NCBI RefSeq assembly: GCF_027359925.1
Contig: NZ_CP114767.1
Location: 3,100,001 to 3,164,000 of the forward strand
Reading direction: 5' to 3'
DNA length: 64,000 nucleotides
Source of the DNA: Hymenobacter canadensis
GTDB lineage: Bacteria; Bacteroidota; Bacteroidia; Cytophagales; Hymenobacteraceae
The notes beneath the pieces are model-generated. The model saw only the letters and a program-made list of their open reading frames with translations. It made no database searches and was not told where the DNA came from. Positions 24,518 through 33,603 of this stretch are shown here, piece by piece. How positions within the stretch are numbered: position 1 is the stretch's first letter; each line of letters begins with the position of its first letter. Both the position numbers and the translations under genes were made by a program.

Positions 24518-24596
24518 TGTCATTCCGACGCAGGAGGAATCTGAGAGAAGTCGTTGCACGTTTTCACTCAGATTCCTTGCGCTGCTCGGAATGACA
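24518..24596. repeat. Palindromic element, family 2, in the sucA-sucB spacer
   Basis: A 79-bp inverted repeat, TGTCATTCCGACGCAGGAGG and onward at the left and its imperfect complement ending GCTCGGAATGACA at the right. It begins 44 nt before sucB and ends 5 nt from the sucA stop codon. It shares the TCATTCCGA/TCGGAATGA ends with the element at 48798-48920. Within a likely operon it would form an mRNA hairpin. Confidence 0.8.
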
Positions 24597-24601
24597 CAGG
24601 A

Positions 24602-27451
24602 CTAATCCTGCTTCTTGGCTACTTCGGCGGTGGCTTTGATGTTGTCGTCGGCCACGGCTTCCTTGGGCTTGTCGAAGGCACGGGCCACGATGTCCTTCTG
24701 CTCCTTCACGTGCACCTTGTTGTAGCCGGTAGCCGGCGAGGCCGAGGGCTTGCGCGAAATAACATCTTCCAGCTCGCGGCGCATGAAGCGCAGCAGGTAG
24801 TTCCAGTAGCCCATGTTTTCGGGCTCTTCCTGCACCCAGTACAGCTTGGCCTTGGGGTACTTGGCCAGCTCGGCGTCGAGCTGCTTTTTGGGGAAGGGGT
24901 GCAGCTGCTCGAGGCGCACAATGGCCACATCAGTACGGCCCGACTGCTGCTGCTCGTCCAGCAAATCGAAGTACACTTTACCCGAGCACAGCAGCACGCG
25001 CTTCACCTTCTTGGCGTCGGCGTACACGTCGCCGAGCACTTCGCGGAAGTGGCCGGAGGTGAACTCCTCCACCGGCGACACGCACAGCGGGTGGCGCAGC
25101 ATAGACTTCGGCGACATCACCACCAGCGGCTTGCGGAACTCCCAGGTCAGCTGGCGGCGCAGCGCGTGGAAGAAGTTGGCCGGCGTGGTCATGTTGGCCA
25201 CGATGATGTTGTTTTCAGCGGCCAGCTGCAGGAACCGCTCGGGGCGGGCGTTGGAGTGCTCCGGGCCCTGGCCTTCGTAGCCGTGGGGCAGCTGCAGCAC
25301 CACGCCGTTCATGCGCTGCCACTTGCTTTCGCTGCTCACGATGAACTGGTCAATCATGGTCTGGGCACCGTTGGCGAAGTCGCCGAACTGCGCTTCCCAG
25401 ATCACCAGAGCCGTAGGGTTGGCCATGGCGTAGCCGAATTCGAAGCCCAGCACAGCGTACTCGCTCAGCAGCGAGTTGTAGATGCTCAGCTTCTCCTGGC
25501 CTTCGCCAATGTAGTTGAGCGAGTTGTACGGGGCCGAGGTTTCGGCGTCGTGCAACACGGCGTGGCGGTGCGAGAACGTGCCGCGTTGCACGTCCTGGCC
25601 GCTTACGCGCACAATATGCTTCTCGTCGAGCAGGGAGCCGTAGGCCAGCAGCTCGCCGGCGGCCCAGTTCAGCATGCGCGTTTCGAAGAACATCTTCTTG
25701 CGCTCCTCCATCAGCTTTTCAATCTGCTTCAGGGGGCGGAAGCCTTCGGGCAGCGTGGTCAGGGCCTTGCCTACTTTGGCCACCACTTCCTCGCTGATGC
25801 CCGTTTCCGGCGACTTCTCGAAGTCCTCGGGCTTGCTGCGGCGCAGGCTGCGCCACTCGTTTTCGAGGGGCTGGTAGTTGTAGGGCAGCGGCTTCTGCTT
25901 CACCATATCCAGGCGGGCCTGCAGGGTGTCGCGGAACTCCTTGTCCATCTGCTGGGCCAGCTGCGCGTCCACGTCGCCGCGCTGCACCAGCATGGCGTTG
26001 TACACCTCGCGGGGGTTCTGGTGCTTGCTGATGAGGTTGTAGAGCGTGGGCTGGGTGAACTTGGGCTCGTCCGACTCGTTGTGGCCGTGGCGGCGGTAGC
26101 ACACCATATCAATGAAGATATCGGCGTGGAACTGCTGGCGGTACTCGGTGGCGAGGCGCACAGCAAACACCACGGCTTCGGGGTCGTCGCCGTTCACGTG
26201 CAGCACCGGCGCGTCGATGATCTTCGCGAGGTCGGTGCTGTAAATCGAAGAGCGGGCGTCCTCGAAATCGGTGGTGAAGCCCACCTGGTTGTTGATCACG
26301 AAGTGCAGCGTGCCACCGGTGCGGTAGCCTTCCAGCAGCGACATCTGGGTCAGCTCGTAGCCGATGCCCTGGCCGGCCAGCGCCGCGTCTCCGTGGATGA
26401 GGATGGGCAGAATCTGGTGGTAGTCGCCGCCGTACTGGTGCTCAATTTTAGCGCGCACGAAGCCTTCCACTACCGGGTTCACCGCCTCCAGGTGGGAGGG
26501 GTTGGGGGCCAGCTTCAGGTTGACCTTGCGGCCACCCTCCGTTTCTACCTCCGACGAGTAGCCCATGTGGTACTTCACGTCGCCGTCGCCCATGGTCAGG
26601 TCCGGTACGGCCGTTCCCTCGAATTCCGAAAAGATCTGCTCGTAGGTTTTGCCCATGATGTTGGCCAGCACGTTCAGGCGGCCGCGGTGCGCCATGCCCA
26701 GCATTACCTCCTGCACGCCCAGCTCCGAGGCCTTATTAATAATAGCGTCGAGGGCCGGAATGGTGGTTTCGCCGCCTTCCAGCGAGAAGCGCTTCTGGCC
26801 CAGGAACTTCGTGTGCAGGAAGTTCTCGAACACCACCGCCTCGTTCAGCTTCTTGAGAATGCGCTTCTTGTACTCCACGCCGGGGTTGAAGCTCAGCGAG
26901 TCCTTCTCCACTTTCTCGCGGAACCAGTCGAGCACCTGCGGGTCGCGGATATACATATACTCGAAGCCGATGGTGCGGGTGTACACCTTCTGCAAGGCGG
27001 CCACAATCTCGCGTAGCGTGGCTTCCGAGCCCAGGCCCAGCACTTCGCCGTTCTTGAATTTGGTATCGAGGTCGGCGTCGCTCAACCCGAAGTCGGCAAT
27101 GCTCAGGCGGGCCTTTCGGTCCTTCCGCTCACGCACCGGGTTGGTTTTAGCCACTAAGTGGCCGCGGCTGCGGTAGGCGTGAATGAGGTTGCGCACCTGC
27201 GTTTCCTTGTCGGCAGCCACCGTATCCACGGCCCGGATGGCCCCGGCTTGGTTGGTGCTGGCAGGCGTGGTCAACACGCCTTCGCCGTCGGCTTGCGGAA
27301 TACCACCTTCGGGGTACTGCTGGGCGAAGTCGAAGCCTTCAAAGAATTTCTGCCAGCTCGCATCTACCGACTGCGGGTCGGCCTTATAAGACTGGTACAG
27401 GTTGTCGAGGTAGTCGCCGTGGGCGTTGGCGATATAGGAGTTGGCGTCCAT
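24602..27451 (-). CDS. sucA: 2-oxoglutarate dehydrogenase E1
   Basis: Thiamine-diphosphate enzyme of 949 residues, the decarboxylating E1 of the TCA-cycle 2-oxoglutarate dehydrogenase complex. The N-terminus MDANSYIANAHGDYLDNLYQ is the usual start. Key features: the MAHRGRLNVLANIMGK block, the ThDP/Mg site beginning HGDAALAGQG and continuing to NNQVGFTT, YRRHGHNESDEP, GQDVQRGTFSHRHAV, and LPHGYEGQGPEHSNARPERF near the C-terminus. Length matches the family. Its promoter lies about 30 nt upstream on the minus strand, and sucB follows after a palindromic element. Confidence 0.96.
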   Translation of the reverse strand: MDANSYIANAHGDYLDNLYQSYKADPQSVDASWQKFFEGFDFAQQYPEGGIPQADGEGVLTTPASTNQAGAIRAVDTVAADKETQVRNLIHAYRSRGHLVAKTNPVRERKDRKARLSIADFGLSDADLDTKFKNGEVLGLGSEATLREIVAALQKVYTRTIGFEYMYIRDPQVLDWFREKVEKDSLSFNPGVEYKKRILKKLNEAVVFENFLHTKFLGQKRFSLEGGETTIPALDAIINKASELGVQEVMLGMAHRGRLNVLANIMGKTYEQIFSEFEGTAVPDLTMGDGDVKYHMGYSSEVETEGGRKVNLKLAPNPSHLEAVNPVVEGFVRAKIEHQYGGDYHQILPILIHGDAALAGQGIGYELTQMSLLEGYRTGGTLHFVINNQVGFTTDFEDARSSIYSTDLAKIIDAPVLHVNGDDPEAVVFAVRLATEYRQQFHADIFIDMVCYRRHGHNESDEPKFTQPTLYNLISKHQNPREVYNAMLVQRGDVDAQLAQQMDKEFRDTLQARLDMVKQKPLPYNYQPLENEWRSLRRSKPEDFEKSPETGISEEVVAKVGKALTTLPEGFRPLKQIEKLMEERKKMFFETRMLNWAAGELLAYGSLLDEKHIVRVSGQDVQRGTFSHRHAVLHDAETSAPYNSLNYIGEGQEKLSIYNSLLSEYAVLGFEFGYAMANPTALVIWEAQFGDFANGAQTMIDQFIVSSESKWQRMNGVVLQLPHGYEGQGPEHSNARPERFLQLAAENNIIVANMTTPANFFHALRRQLTWEFRKPLVVMSPKSMLRHPLCVSPVEEFTSGHFREVLGDVYADAKKVKRVLLCSGKVYFDLLDEQQQSGRTDVAIVRLEQLHPFPKKQLDAELAKYPKAKLYWVQEEPENMGYWNYLLRFMRRELEDVISRKPSASPATGYNKVHVKEQKDIVARAFDKPKEAVADDNIKATAEVAKKQD

Positions 27452-27478
27452 GCGGTGGGAGATGGTAGTGTCAGGGGG

Positions 27479-27510
27479 TAAAGATAAATAGCCTGATCAG
27501 GAAGTAAAAA
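27479..27510 (-). promoter_or_regulatory. Promoter of sucA
   Basis: On the minus strand TTTTT (27506-27510) is followed after 19 nt by TATCTTTA (27479-27486), a good fit to the Bacteroidota -33/-7 layout. The predicted leader to the ATG at 27451 is about 20 nt. Confidence 0.5.
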
Positions 27511-27607
27511 CTGATATTCGCATGTGCAAATAAACCTTACCATCAATAATATAATTCCAATTCGTTGGTTAATCGGACTACGGGTAGCCAATCTATCAAA
27601 TAAAAGA

Positions 27608-27642
27608 GAAAAGCCGTTTCTATTCGGTAGAAACGGCTTTTC
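27608..27642 (-). terminator. Intrinsic terminator after the yellow-family gene
   Basis: A 15-bp stem, GAAAAGCCGTTTCTA (27608-27622) with 27628-27642, and a TTCGG-type loop. The stem ends in A/T runs on both strands. It lies 18 nt past the stop codon of the minus-strand gene at 27661-28860. Confidence 0.75.
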
Positions 27643-27660
27643 GTAGGATTCAGGTATTTA

Positions 27661-28860
27661 CTACTGAGGCAACGCCATCTTGAAGATGTAGTAGGGCTGG
27701 TCCTGCTTGCCGATGCCTTTGTTCCAGGTGGCGGTTTTGTGGATGGCCGAGGTGGTCACGTACAGGGTTTTGCCGTCGCCGGAGAAGGCAAACGTATCGG
27801 GCCACTCCAAGCGTGGGTCCTGCACCACCGTCTCGATTTTGCCGGCCGGCGTGCGGCGCTTGATGGAATGATCCTCGAAGGCACTCAGGTACAGATTGTT
27901 CTGGGCGTCGATTTCCATCCCGTCGGAGGCGGGCACTTTGCCCAGGTCCTCGATCTGCGAGGCCAGTTGGGCATCGGTGAGGGCCGGGTTGCGCAGGGCT
28001 TCCGTCTTAATGCGGAACAGGGTGTAGCTAGTCAGCGGCTTCCAGTAGAGGTATTGCATATCCTGGCTCAGGGCAATACCGTCGGCGTTGAACTGGGCGC
28101 GCTTGCCGGTGGGGTCCAGTAGCTCCTTGCCATCGGCCTTGATGTTGAGCGTAGTGTCGCCCATCATCGACGAGTGGCCCGCCAGCAGCTTGCGCGCCTT
28201 CCCCGACTTCAGATCCACCACCACCAGACTGCCCACGCCCGACTCGGTGATGTAGGCGTACTGGTTCTGGGTGTCGATGCGCACGTCGTTGAGGTAGGAT
28301 TTGCGCGAGGCCACGCTTTCCGGGATGCTGATGTTCTGCACCACTTTGTCGGTTTTAGGGTCAATCTTGACCAGTTTGGGGCCGCCGGGCACGGTGCCCT
28401 TTATGCCGGGCGAGGCCGGGTCGAGCACCCACAGCATGCCGGTTTTATCGGCGTGCACGCTCTGGGGACAGATCCAGTGCTTTTGGGGCTCGTTTTTCAC
28501 GGTCTCGTTCCAGGCGCACCAGTCGGCGTCGGGGTAGCCTTTCACGGAGCCGTCGGGCATCACCTCGGCAATGGGATTCACGGGGTTGTTGTCCCAGCGC
28601 GGGAAGTCGGCAAACACGCGGCCGTCGGGCAGCACGGCCACACCCACCATCTGCGGCTCCCGGAACTGGGCCACCACCTGCAGCGGCGAGTTGGCCGGCG
28701 CAACGGGCGCGGCCGTCTGGGTAGAGTCAGAAGAAGCGGCGGTGCCAGCGGCATCGGTAGCGGGCGAGGAGGGCGAAGAGCAAGCTGGCAACAAGGCCGC
28801 GGCCAACAGGCCCGTTGCCAGCCAGGAGTTCCGGTCAGGCAATGAGGAAGGGAAAGACAT
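27661..28860 (-). CDS. Lipoprotein of the royal-jelly/yellow (MRJP) family
   Basis: Lipoprotein of 399 residues. The start at 28860 (MSFPSSLPDRNSWLATGL) leads to a lipobox LLPAC with Cys27; upstream in-frame starts lack this fit. The mature part is a six-bladed propeller of the major-royal-jelly/yellow family: VGVAVLPDGRVFADFPRW, SVHADKTGMLWVLDPASPG, SYLNDVRIDTQNQYAYITES, YLYWKPLTSYTLFRI, ASDGMEIDAQNNLYLSAFED and LEWPDTFAFSGDGKTLYV. Bacterial members are often annotated gluconolactonase-like or L-dopachrome tautomerase-related, but the substrate is unknown. Confidence 0.85.
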   Translation of the reverse strand: MSFPSSLPDRNSWLATGLLAAALLPACSSPSSPATDAAGTAASSDSTQTAAPVAPANSPLQVVAQFREPQMVGVAVLPDGRVFADFPRWDNNPVNPIAEVMPDGSVKGYPDADWCAWNETVKNEPQKHWICPQSVHADKTGMLWVLDPASPGIKGTVPGGPKLVKIDPKTDKVVQNISIPESVASRKSYLNDVRIDTQNQYAYITESGVGSLVVVDLKSGKARKLLAGHSSMMGDTTLNIKADGKELLDPTGKRAQFNADGIALSQDMQYLYWKPLTSYTLFRIKTEALRNPALTDAQLASQIEDLGKVPASDGMEIDAQNNLYLSAFEDHSIKRRTPAGKIETVVQDPRLEWPDTFAFSGDGKTLYVTTSAIHKTATWNKGIGKQDQPYYIFKMALPQ

Positions 28861-29304
28861 AGAAAGCAGTAGTTGGGAAATTAAGGCCAAGAGGCGGCGA
28901 AAAACCGGCTTCAATTCCATACGCGCACCCCGTCGAAGGGTTCCTGCCTTACCTGCAACCCTTTTCCTGATGCAGCCGTATGCGCCGGTCCTGAACAAGT
29001 AGCGGCTCTATCGGTTTTACTAAAACAGTTAGCAACAGGTGAAAAACCCGGTTCAAAAAAAAGTGTTACCTTTGAGCCCTCCAAAAAGCCAATATTTTAC
29101 AAGTGCAATTGATTATAATTTTTATCTATATTTAGATCATAAAACGTCTTCCACTTGCTTGTTTTCGGCTTTTCAGGCCGCTGAATATACCTTACAGAGT
29201 GTTTTTACGCTGCTAATGCAGCTGGCGCACTTACCCAATAGCCGAGTCGGGCCGGCTGTCCATTCTCTCCGGACAAGAAGCGAGAGTCCACGAACCCAAA
29301 CGTC
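28861..29304. other. Divergent spacer, AT-rich, with a promoter candidate
   Basis: 444 bp between the yellow-family gene and the 3D-domain gene. TACCTTTG at 29067-29074 (plus) is a perfect -7 element but lies about 230 nt before the next start codon. The AT-rich part 29080-29165 includes a partly palindromic TTATCTATATTTAGATCATA. A 96-codon frame at 29039-29329 is not convincing. No RNA gene recognised. Confidence 0.4.
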
Positions 29305-29835
29305 ATGTCCCTTGCCTTATTCCTATTAACCCTCCTCTTCCCACCCCATACTCTCACTGACTCGGCTCTTGCGCTGCCATCCACCATTGCCAGCATCAGC
29401 CCCCGTCCGGTACAGCTTCTGGTACCGGTGACGCCCATGCGGCGGCCCACTGCCCCTCCCCCATCGTTGTCGTACCACGTTACGGCAACCACTTACTGGC
29501 CCGAAGTGGGCCAGACCGACGATGCCCCGATGGAAACGGCCGATGGCTCCATCATTCCGGCACGTCATTCCAGCAAAACCCGCTGGCTCGCGGTATCCCG
29601 CGACCTACTTAACCACTGGGGCGGTCCATTCAAATACGGCGACAAAGTGCGCGTCAGCGGAATTTCCGCGGCTTTGGATGGAATTTACATCATTCACGAC
29701 ACCATGAACCGCCGCCACCGCCACTGCGTGGACGTGCTGGTGAATGAGCGGGAATGCAAAACCGGCCTTGAGGGCCGCTGGACGAATATCAAACTCAGCA
29801 AGTTTGTGTTCGAGCCTGCCTGGCAGGCCAGCTAG
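29305..29835 (+). CDS. Secreted 3D-domain (double-psi barrel) protein
   Basis: Exported protein of 176 residues: a hydrophobic N-terminal segment (MSLALFLLTLLFPPHTL), a Pro-rich linker, then a 3D or RlpA-like double-psi beta-barrel domain at about 55-165. The domain shows TATTYWPEVGQTDDAPMETA, WLAVSRDLL, GDKVRVSGISALDG-type spacing and IYIIHDTMNRRHRHCVDVLV, which holds the Asp-rich signature. Related domains occur in lytic transglycosylases and cell-wall proteins, so peptidoglycan is a likely substrate. It converges with the 348-residue gene at 29854 with only 18 bp between them. Confidence 0.75.
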   Translation: MSLALFLLTLLFPPHTLTDSALALPSTIASISPRPVQLLVPVTPMRRPTAPPPSLSYHVTATTYWPEVGQTDDAPMETADGSIIPARHSSKTRWLAVSRDLLNHWGGPFKYGDKVRVSGISAALDGIYIIHDTMNRRHRHCVDVLVNERECKTGLEGRWTNIKLSKFVFEPAWQAS

Positions 29836-29853
29836 CCTGTAGTCCACCCAATT

Positions 29854-30900
29854 TTAGCTTTCCGCACCTTCTTCTGCCTGCGGCCCTTGGAACTGCTCCA
29901 GGTGCCGGGGCTGGCCATCTGCGTCGTATAACAGGCTGAGCGGCTGGGCCGGATCGGCCAGAATCTGCGCGAGCGGAATCTGCCACGGCTTCCACATTTC
30001 CAGCAACGACTGCGCGTAGCCACTGTTTTCCCAGGGGTTGAAGACGGCGCCCGTGACGTCGTCAATCAGCGTATCCATTACCAGCGTGGTGTCGCCGGGG
30101 TGCACGGCGCGCGGGTAATAGTCGGGCACCACATTGAGCAGATAGGCCCCGTAATACACCCGGGCCTTGAACTCCGCGACCTGCACCGGGTGCAGGGGCC
30201 GCTGCGCATCGTCGTAGACGCGGCGCATGGCCTGCCGGATGATGCCGTTATCCACGAGGCAGGCTACGAGCATGGTCTCGTCGAGCTTGATGGTGAACGT
30301 GAGCGTGCTCAAGTCATCGTCGTAGAAGAAGGGCAGCGCGTCTTCGCGCTGATCAACTTCCAGCAAAAACACGGAGCCCGGCACGAAGTCGTCGTATTCC
30401 ATTGGCACGCGCAGGCCCTGAAACGGCTGGAAGAAGGCCTGGAAACGCCGGAACAGCTGGGCGTTTTCGGCCAGCGGATACTGGGGCCGGGCCAACGGCA
30501 TCAGCTCATTGAGCAGCTCCGTCACCAGCACGCCGTAGAACATCTTGCCCAGCCACAGAAACAACGTCGGCTCATCCAGCTGGCGCAGGCCGGCCAGGCC
30601 CTGGGCGGCGGCCTGCTGCACGCGGGCTTCCAGCGGCTCTACGTGCCGGGTGCGGCACTGTGGGCAGCAGGCAATCTGTAGATCCTGGTAGCGCACAATG
30701 CTCATATCCAGCAGCTTGATCTGGCGCTCGTGCAGCTGGTAGCGGGCCATCAGCCACTCGGCAAACACAGGCACCGTATCCTGCCCGGGCACCGTGGGCG
30801 TGCCGCATAGAAAACAATGCTTCTGGCTGAACTGCATCCCAGTGAACGGGTCGTAGAGGGCCAGGGGCGAAAGAGACGGGAAAGCAGAACCAGATTCCAT
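29854..30900 (-). CDS. Uncharacterised protein with two CxxC pairs
   Basis: Protein of 348 residues, no signal peptide, not recognised. Near the N-terminus CFLCG (about residue 30) and CCPQC (about 78) can form a zinc ribbon. The remainder mixes helices and strands (FLWLGKMFYGVLVTELLNEL, YDDFVPGSVFLLEVDQRED, STLTFTIKLDETMLVACLVDNG). The start at 30900 (MESGSAFPSLSPL) is chosen; another ATG lies nine codons upstream. Probably cytoplasmic. Confidence 0.65.
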   Translation of the reverse strand: MESGSAFPSLSPLALYDPFTGMQFSQKHCFLCGTPTVPGQDTVPVFAEWLMARYQLHERQIKLLDMSIVRYQDLQIACCPQCRTRHVEPLEARVQQAAAQGLAGLRQLDEPTLFLWLGKMFYGVLVTELLNELMPLARPQYPLAENAQLFRRFQAFFQPFQGLRVPMEYDDFVPGSVFLLEVDQREDALPFFYDDDLSTLTFTIKLDETMLVACLVDNGIIRQAMRRVYDDAQRPLHPVQVAEFKARVYYGAYLLNVVPDYYPRAVHPGDTTLVMDTLIDDVTGAVFNPWENSGYAQSLLEMWKPWQIPLAQILADPAQPLSLLYDADGQPRHLEQFQGPQAEEGAES

Positions 30901-30984
30901 AGAGACGAAAGCAGCGAAGAGCCGCAAAAGTACGCCGCAGATACTGGCCTGCCGCTACCGGCCCACGACCCGATTAAGCACCAG

Positions 30985-31043
30985 GCCCCAACAACACGCG
31001 CGCCCCCACCTGTAGCAGGTGGGGGCGCGCGTGTTGTTGGGGC
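30985..31043. terminator. 28-bp perfect hairpin, 3-nt loop
   Basis: Arms 30985-31012 and 31016-31043 (GCCCCAACAACACGCGCGCC and eight more bases) pair without mismatch around TAG. It lies 45 nt past the stop codon of the 133-residue gene on the minus strand. No T-tract. This is the longest perfect stem with the smallest loop in the window. Confidence 0.65.
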
Positions 31044-31088
31044 TTGGCTGATGAGGCGCCTGCGTGCCAGTAAATAGCCGGTTCCGGC

Positions 31089-31490
31089 TTAGCGCGACAG
31101 GGAAGACCCCATCTTGATCAGCACTTTGCCCAGGTGCATCAGCGGCCCTGAATAGCCGCCGTTCGACTCTTCGGCCACCTTCGTGGTTTCGGAGCCCAGC
31201 GTGGCCAGCGTTTCGGCCAGGTCATGCGATTGGGTATCGGAAGCCATGAGTTGAGCGCGCAGTGTGGCCAATTCCTGAATTATTTTTGCCAGGCCGGGGC
31301 GTTCCGAGGCTTTCAGCACCTGCTCCCAGCGCTCTATTTCGGTCAGGCCGTGTTGGTCGGGCTTGTCGGGCAGGCCGGCATTGAGCAGCGTGAGGGTATC
31401 CTCCAGCAAGGCAGTGTTTTGCTGGTCCGTTACCGCGAGTGGCACCGTCGGAACGGGGGTATTTTGGGGAGTGGAGGCCGTGGAATCCAT
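31089..31490 (-). CDS. Small helical protein, unknown
   Basis: Protein of 133 residues without signal peptide or cysteine, rich in Thr, Leu, Glu and Gln and likely all-helical (ALLEDTLTLLNAGLPDKPDQ, IQELATLRAQLMASDTQSHD). The end GPLMHLGKVLIKMGSSLSR is amphipathic. No family recognised. It is divergent from the NERD/WG gene with 139 bp between start codons, so the two may share control. Confidence 0.6.
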   Translation of the reverse strand: MDSTASTPQNTPVPTVPLAVTDQQNTALLEDTLTLLNAGLPDKPDQHGLTEIERWEQVLKASERPGLAKIIQELATLRAQLMASDTQSHDLAETLATLGSETTKVAEESNGGYSGPLMHLGKVLIKMGSSLSR

Positions 31491-31629
31491 GAGGGCAGAG
31501 TATGACTGACAAAAGAAGGTGGTTGTCTATACTTGCCTGCCGCCGGAAAAGTTGAGCTACCCTGCCGCCGTTCGCTGCGTAGAAGGCTGCCGGCCGGTTT
31601 GCCTTGCGGCCGGGCCGCCGCTTCTGTCT

Positions 31630-33582
31630 ATGCTCCACACCTACCTCCCGATTCCTTTCGCAGACGCCACCAAGCAGCAGCAGTTCGACGATTTACGGGC
31701 CGCCCTGCTGGCCGAAATTGGTGCTTCCACTACACTGCTGCTCGGAAATCTGGCGGTCGGACCCGCTGAGGAAGTGCTGGACGCTGTGCTCATCCGGCCG
31801 CACAGCATTGTGTTGCTGCTACTGCTGCCGGGCGGCGGCGCACTGCACATCCCCGATTTTGGCTTCAGCGCCTGGCGGCTGGCGGGGCGCCCGCTCACCG
31901 GCTCGGCCGGCGCCGACAACCCTTTTCAGCAATTCAGCCAGCAGAAAGAAGCGCTGGCGGCCTGGTTGCGGCCTCAGCTGCCGGCGGAGGCGGCTAACCT
32001 CAACTTCATCGGCGGGCTGGCGCTGTTTGAGCAGCCGCTGGTGCTCGGGCCCGAAATAGAAGAGCGTATGAGCAGCGTGCCGGCCAGCAGCAGCTTTCAT
32101 CTGCTGCCCAACCCGGCCAACTGCACCCGGCGCCTGCGCCAGCTGGCCACCCCGGAAATCGACCTTACGCCGGCCGAAATCACGCAGCTGGCCCACGACC
32201 TTGGCCAACAGGGCATTGATAATCAACCTTATGAAGCGGCATCTGCCTACGCTGCTGAACCGGAGCCGGCAGGCCCCGTGGCGCAGGCAGACGCTGATCC
32301 GGAAGCTTCTCAACCCCAGCACCTCCGCCCTGCCCCGGCCAATCTGGCTTCGCCCGAAGCGACTCAGCTGCGGCGGGCAGCGGGCTGGCTCTGGCGCTGG
32401 CTGGGCGCCGAGGACGTTTCGGACCACGACGCCGACCAGCTGCCTGACGACACCTACAGCACCTCCGCCCCGCAGGCCCAGAAAGAGGAGCTGGAGCGGC
32501 TGCGGGCCAGTATGCAGGCCGAGCTGGGCGCCCAGCTACAGGCGCTGGAAACCCGTGAGAAAGAACGGGAACACAGCATCACCCAGCTGCGTCGGCAGCT
32601 CACCACGGCCCCGCCCGTAACGGCCGAAGCCCAGGCCCTGCAGGTGCAGCTGGCCGTCGAGAACCAGGAGAAGGAGCGCCTGGAGGCAGCCATGCGTGCC
32701 GCCAGCACCGATCTGGAGGAACGCAACCACGCCCTCGACAGCCGCATCCGGCAGTTGGAAGGTCTGATGCAGCAGCTCCAGCAGGGCACTCCAGCCTCAG
32801 CAGGTTCGCCTTCGGGAGCCGCCAGCGTGTCGGCCAGCCAGCCCACGCCGCGGCTGGCCTGGCCTCAGGCCAAGCAGCAGCTCCGGCAGTGGCGACGGTA
32901 TAAGAAACAGGCAGCTATGGCCGGCGCCGGAGTGCTGGGCGCGGGCCTAGTGTGGTGGGGCGTGCGCGCGGCTACGGCCGGGCCGCCGGTGCCGTTTCAG
33001 GAAGGCGGGCGCTGGGGCTACCTCACTGCCCACGCCGATACGCTGGTGCCCGCCCGCTACACTTCCGCAGGACCCTTCGAGGCCGAAAACCGGGCGGTGG
33101 TGGAGCAGAACGGGGTATTCGGGTTTCTTGATGAAGAAGGTGCGGAAGCCGTGCCGCTTGCCTACGATGCCCTGCAGCCCTACGCCGGCGGCTACGCCCG
33201 CGCCCGCATCGGCAAACTCTACACGTTTCTGGATTTGCAGGGCCAGGAATTCAACACCTACTACTACGCGGCGCGGCCCTTCAGCGAAGGCAAAGCCGCG
33301 GTGCTGGACCGCCGCGGCTGGTTCTACATCACGGGGCTCGAAGAAGCGGCCAAGGAGCCGGTTATCTTTCAGGAGGCCTACGCTTTCCGGGAGGAACTGG
33401 CCCGCGTGAAGCGCAACGGCCACTATACGTTTATCACGGAGGACTATCTCGACGACCCCACGGAGGGCACCGAGCCCTTTGGCGCCTACGAAAGTGCGGC
33501 TGACTTCGTGGAGGGCCGCGCCCGGGTAACCCAGCAGGGCCGCACGTTCTACATTGATACCGACGCCGACGAGGTGAAGTAG
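31630..33582 (+). CDS. NERD-like, coiled-coil, WG-repeat membrane protein
   Basis: Protein of 650 residues with three parts. Residues 18-145 resemble a NERD (nuclease-related) domain (LLLGNLAVGPAEEVLDAVLI, PHSIVLLLLLPGGGALHIPD), but the lysine of the usual EVK motif is replaced by leucines, so nuclease activity is doubtful. Residues 283-386 form a Glu/Gln/Arg-rich coiled coil (KEELERLRASMQAELGAQL). After one membrane helix at about 427-449 come WG-type beta repeats to the C-terminus (GGRWGYLTAHADTLVPARY, NGVFGFLDEEGAEAVPLAYD, DRRGWFYITG). The start at 31630 lacks a signal peptide, consistent with a cytoplasmic N-terminus. Function unknown; the domain set is unusual. Confidence 0.75.
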   Translation: MLHTYLPIPFADATKQQQFDDLRAALLAEIGASTTLLLGNLAVGPAEEVLDAVLIRPHSIVLLLLLPGGGALHIPDFGFSAWRLAGRPLTGSAGADNPFQQFSQQKEALAAWLRPQLPAEAANLNFIGGLALFEQPLVLGPEIEERMSSVPASSSFHLLPNPANCTRRLRQLATPEIDLTPAEITQLAHDLGQQGIDNQPYEAASAYAAEPEPAGPVAQADADPEASQPQHLRPAPANLASPEATQLRRAAGWLWRWLGAEDVSDHDADQLPDDTYSTSAPQAQKEELERLRASMQAELGAQLQALETREKEREHSITQLRRQLTTAPPVTAEAQALQVQLAVENQEKERLEAAMRAASTDLEERNHALDSRIRQLEGLMQQLQQGTPASAGSPSGAASVSASQPTPRLAWPQAKQQLRQWRRYKKQAAMAGAGVLGAGLVWWGVRAATAGPPVPFQEGGRWGYLTAHADTLVPARYTSAGPFEAENRAVVEQNGVFGFLDEEGAEAVPLAYDALQPYAGGYARARIGKLYTFLDLQGQEFNTYYYAARPFSEGKAAVLDRRGWFYITGLEEAAKEPVIFQEAYAFREELARVKRNGHYTFITEDYLDDPTEGTEPFGAYESAADFVEGRARVTQQGRTFYIDTDADEVK

Positions 33583-33603
33583 GCGGTCTGACCTTGGCGG
33601 CCG

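Noticed and set aside
24554..27016. 820-codon open frame antisense to sucA
   Set aside because: Its protein is a run of Val, His, Gln, Leu and Ala with no domain. It arises from codon bias of the sucA gene on the other strand, as do similar long frames at 12752-14299 and 42219-43676.
29039..29329. 96-codon frame upstream of the 3D-domain gene
   Set aside because: Translation is Ser/Phe/Tyr-rich without structure and lies in AT-rich control DNA; it also overlaps the 3D-domain gene.
31630..33582. Defence nuclease on the basis of the NERD domain
   Set aside because: The catalytic lysine region is replaced by leucines and no other defence gene is adjacent.
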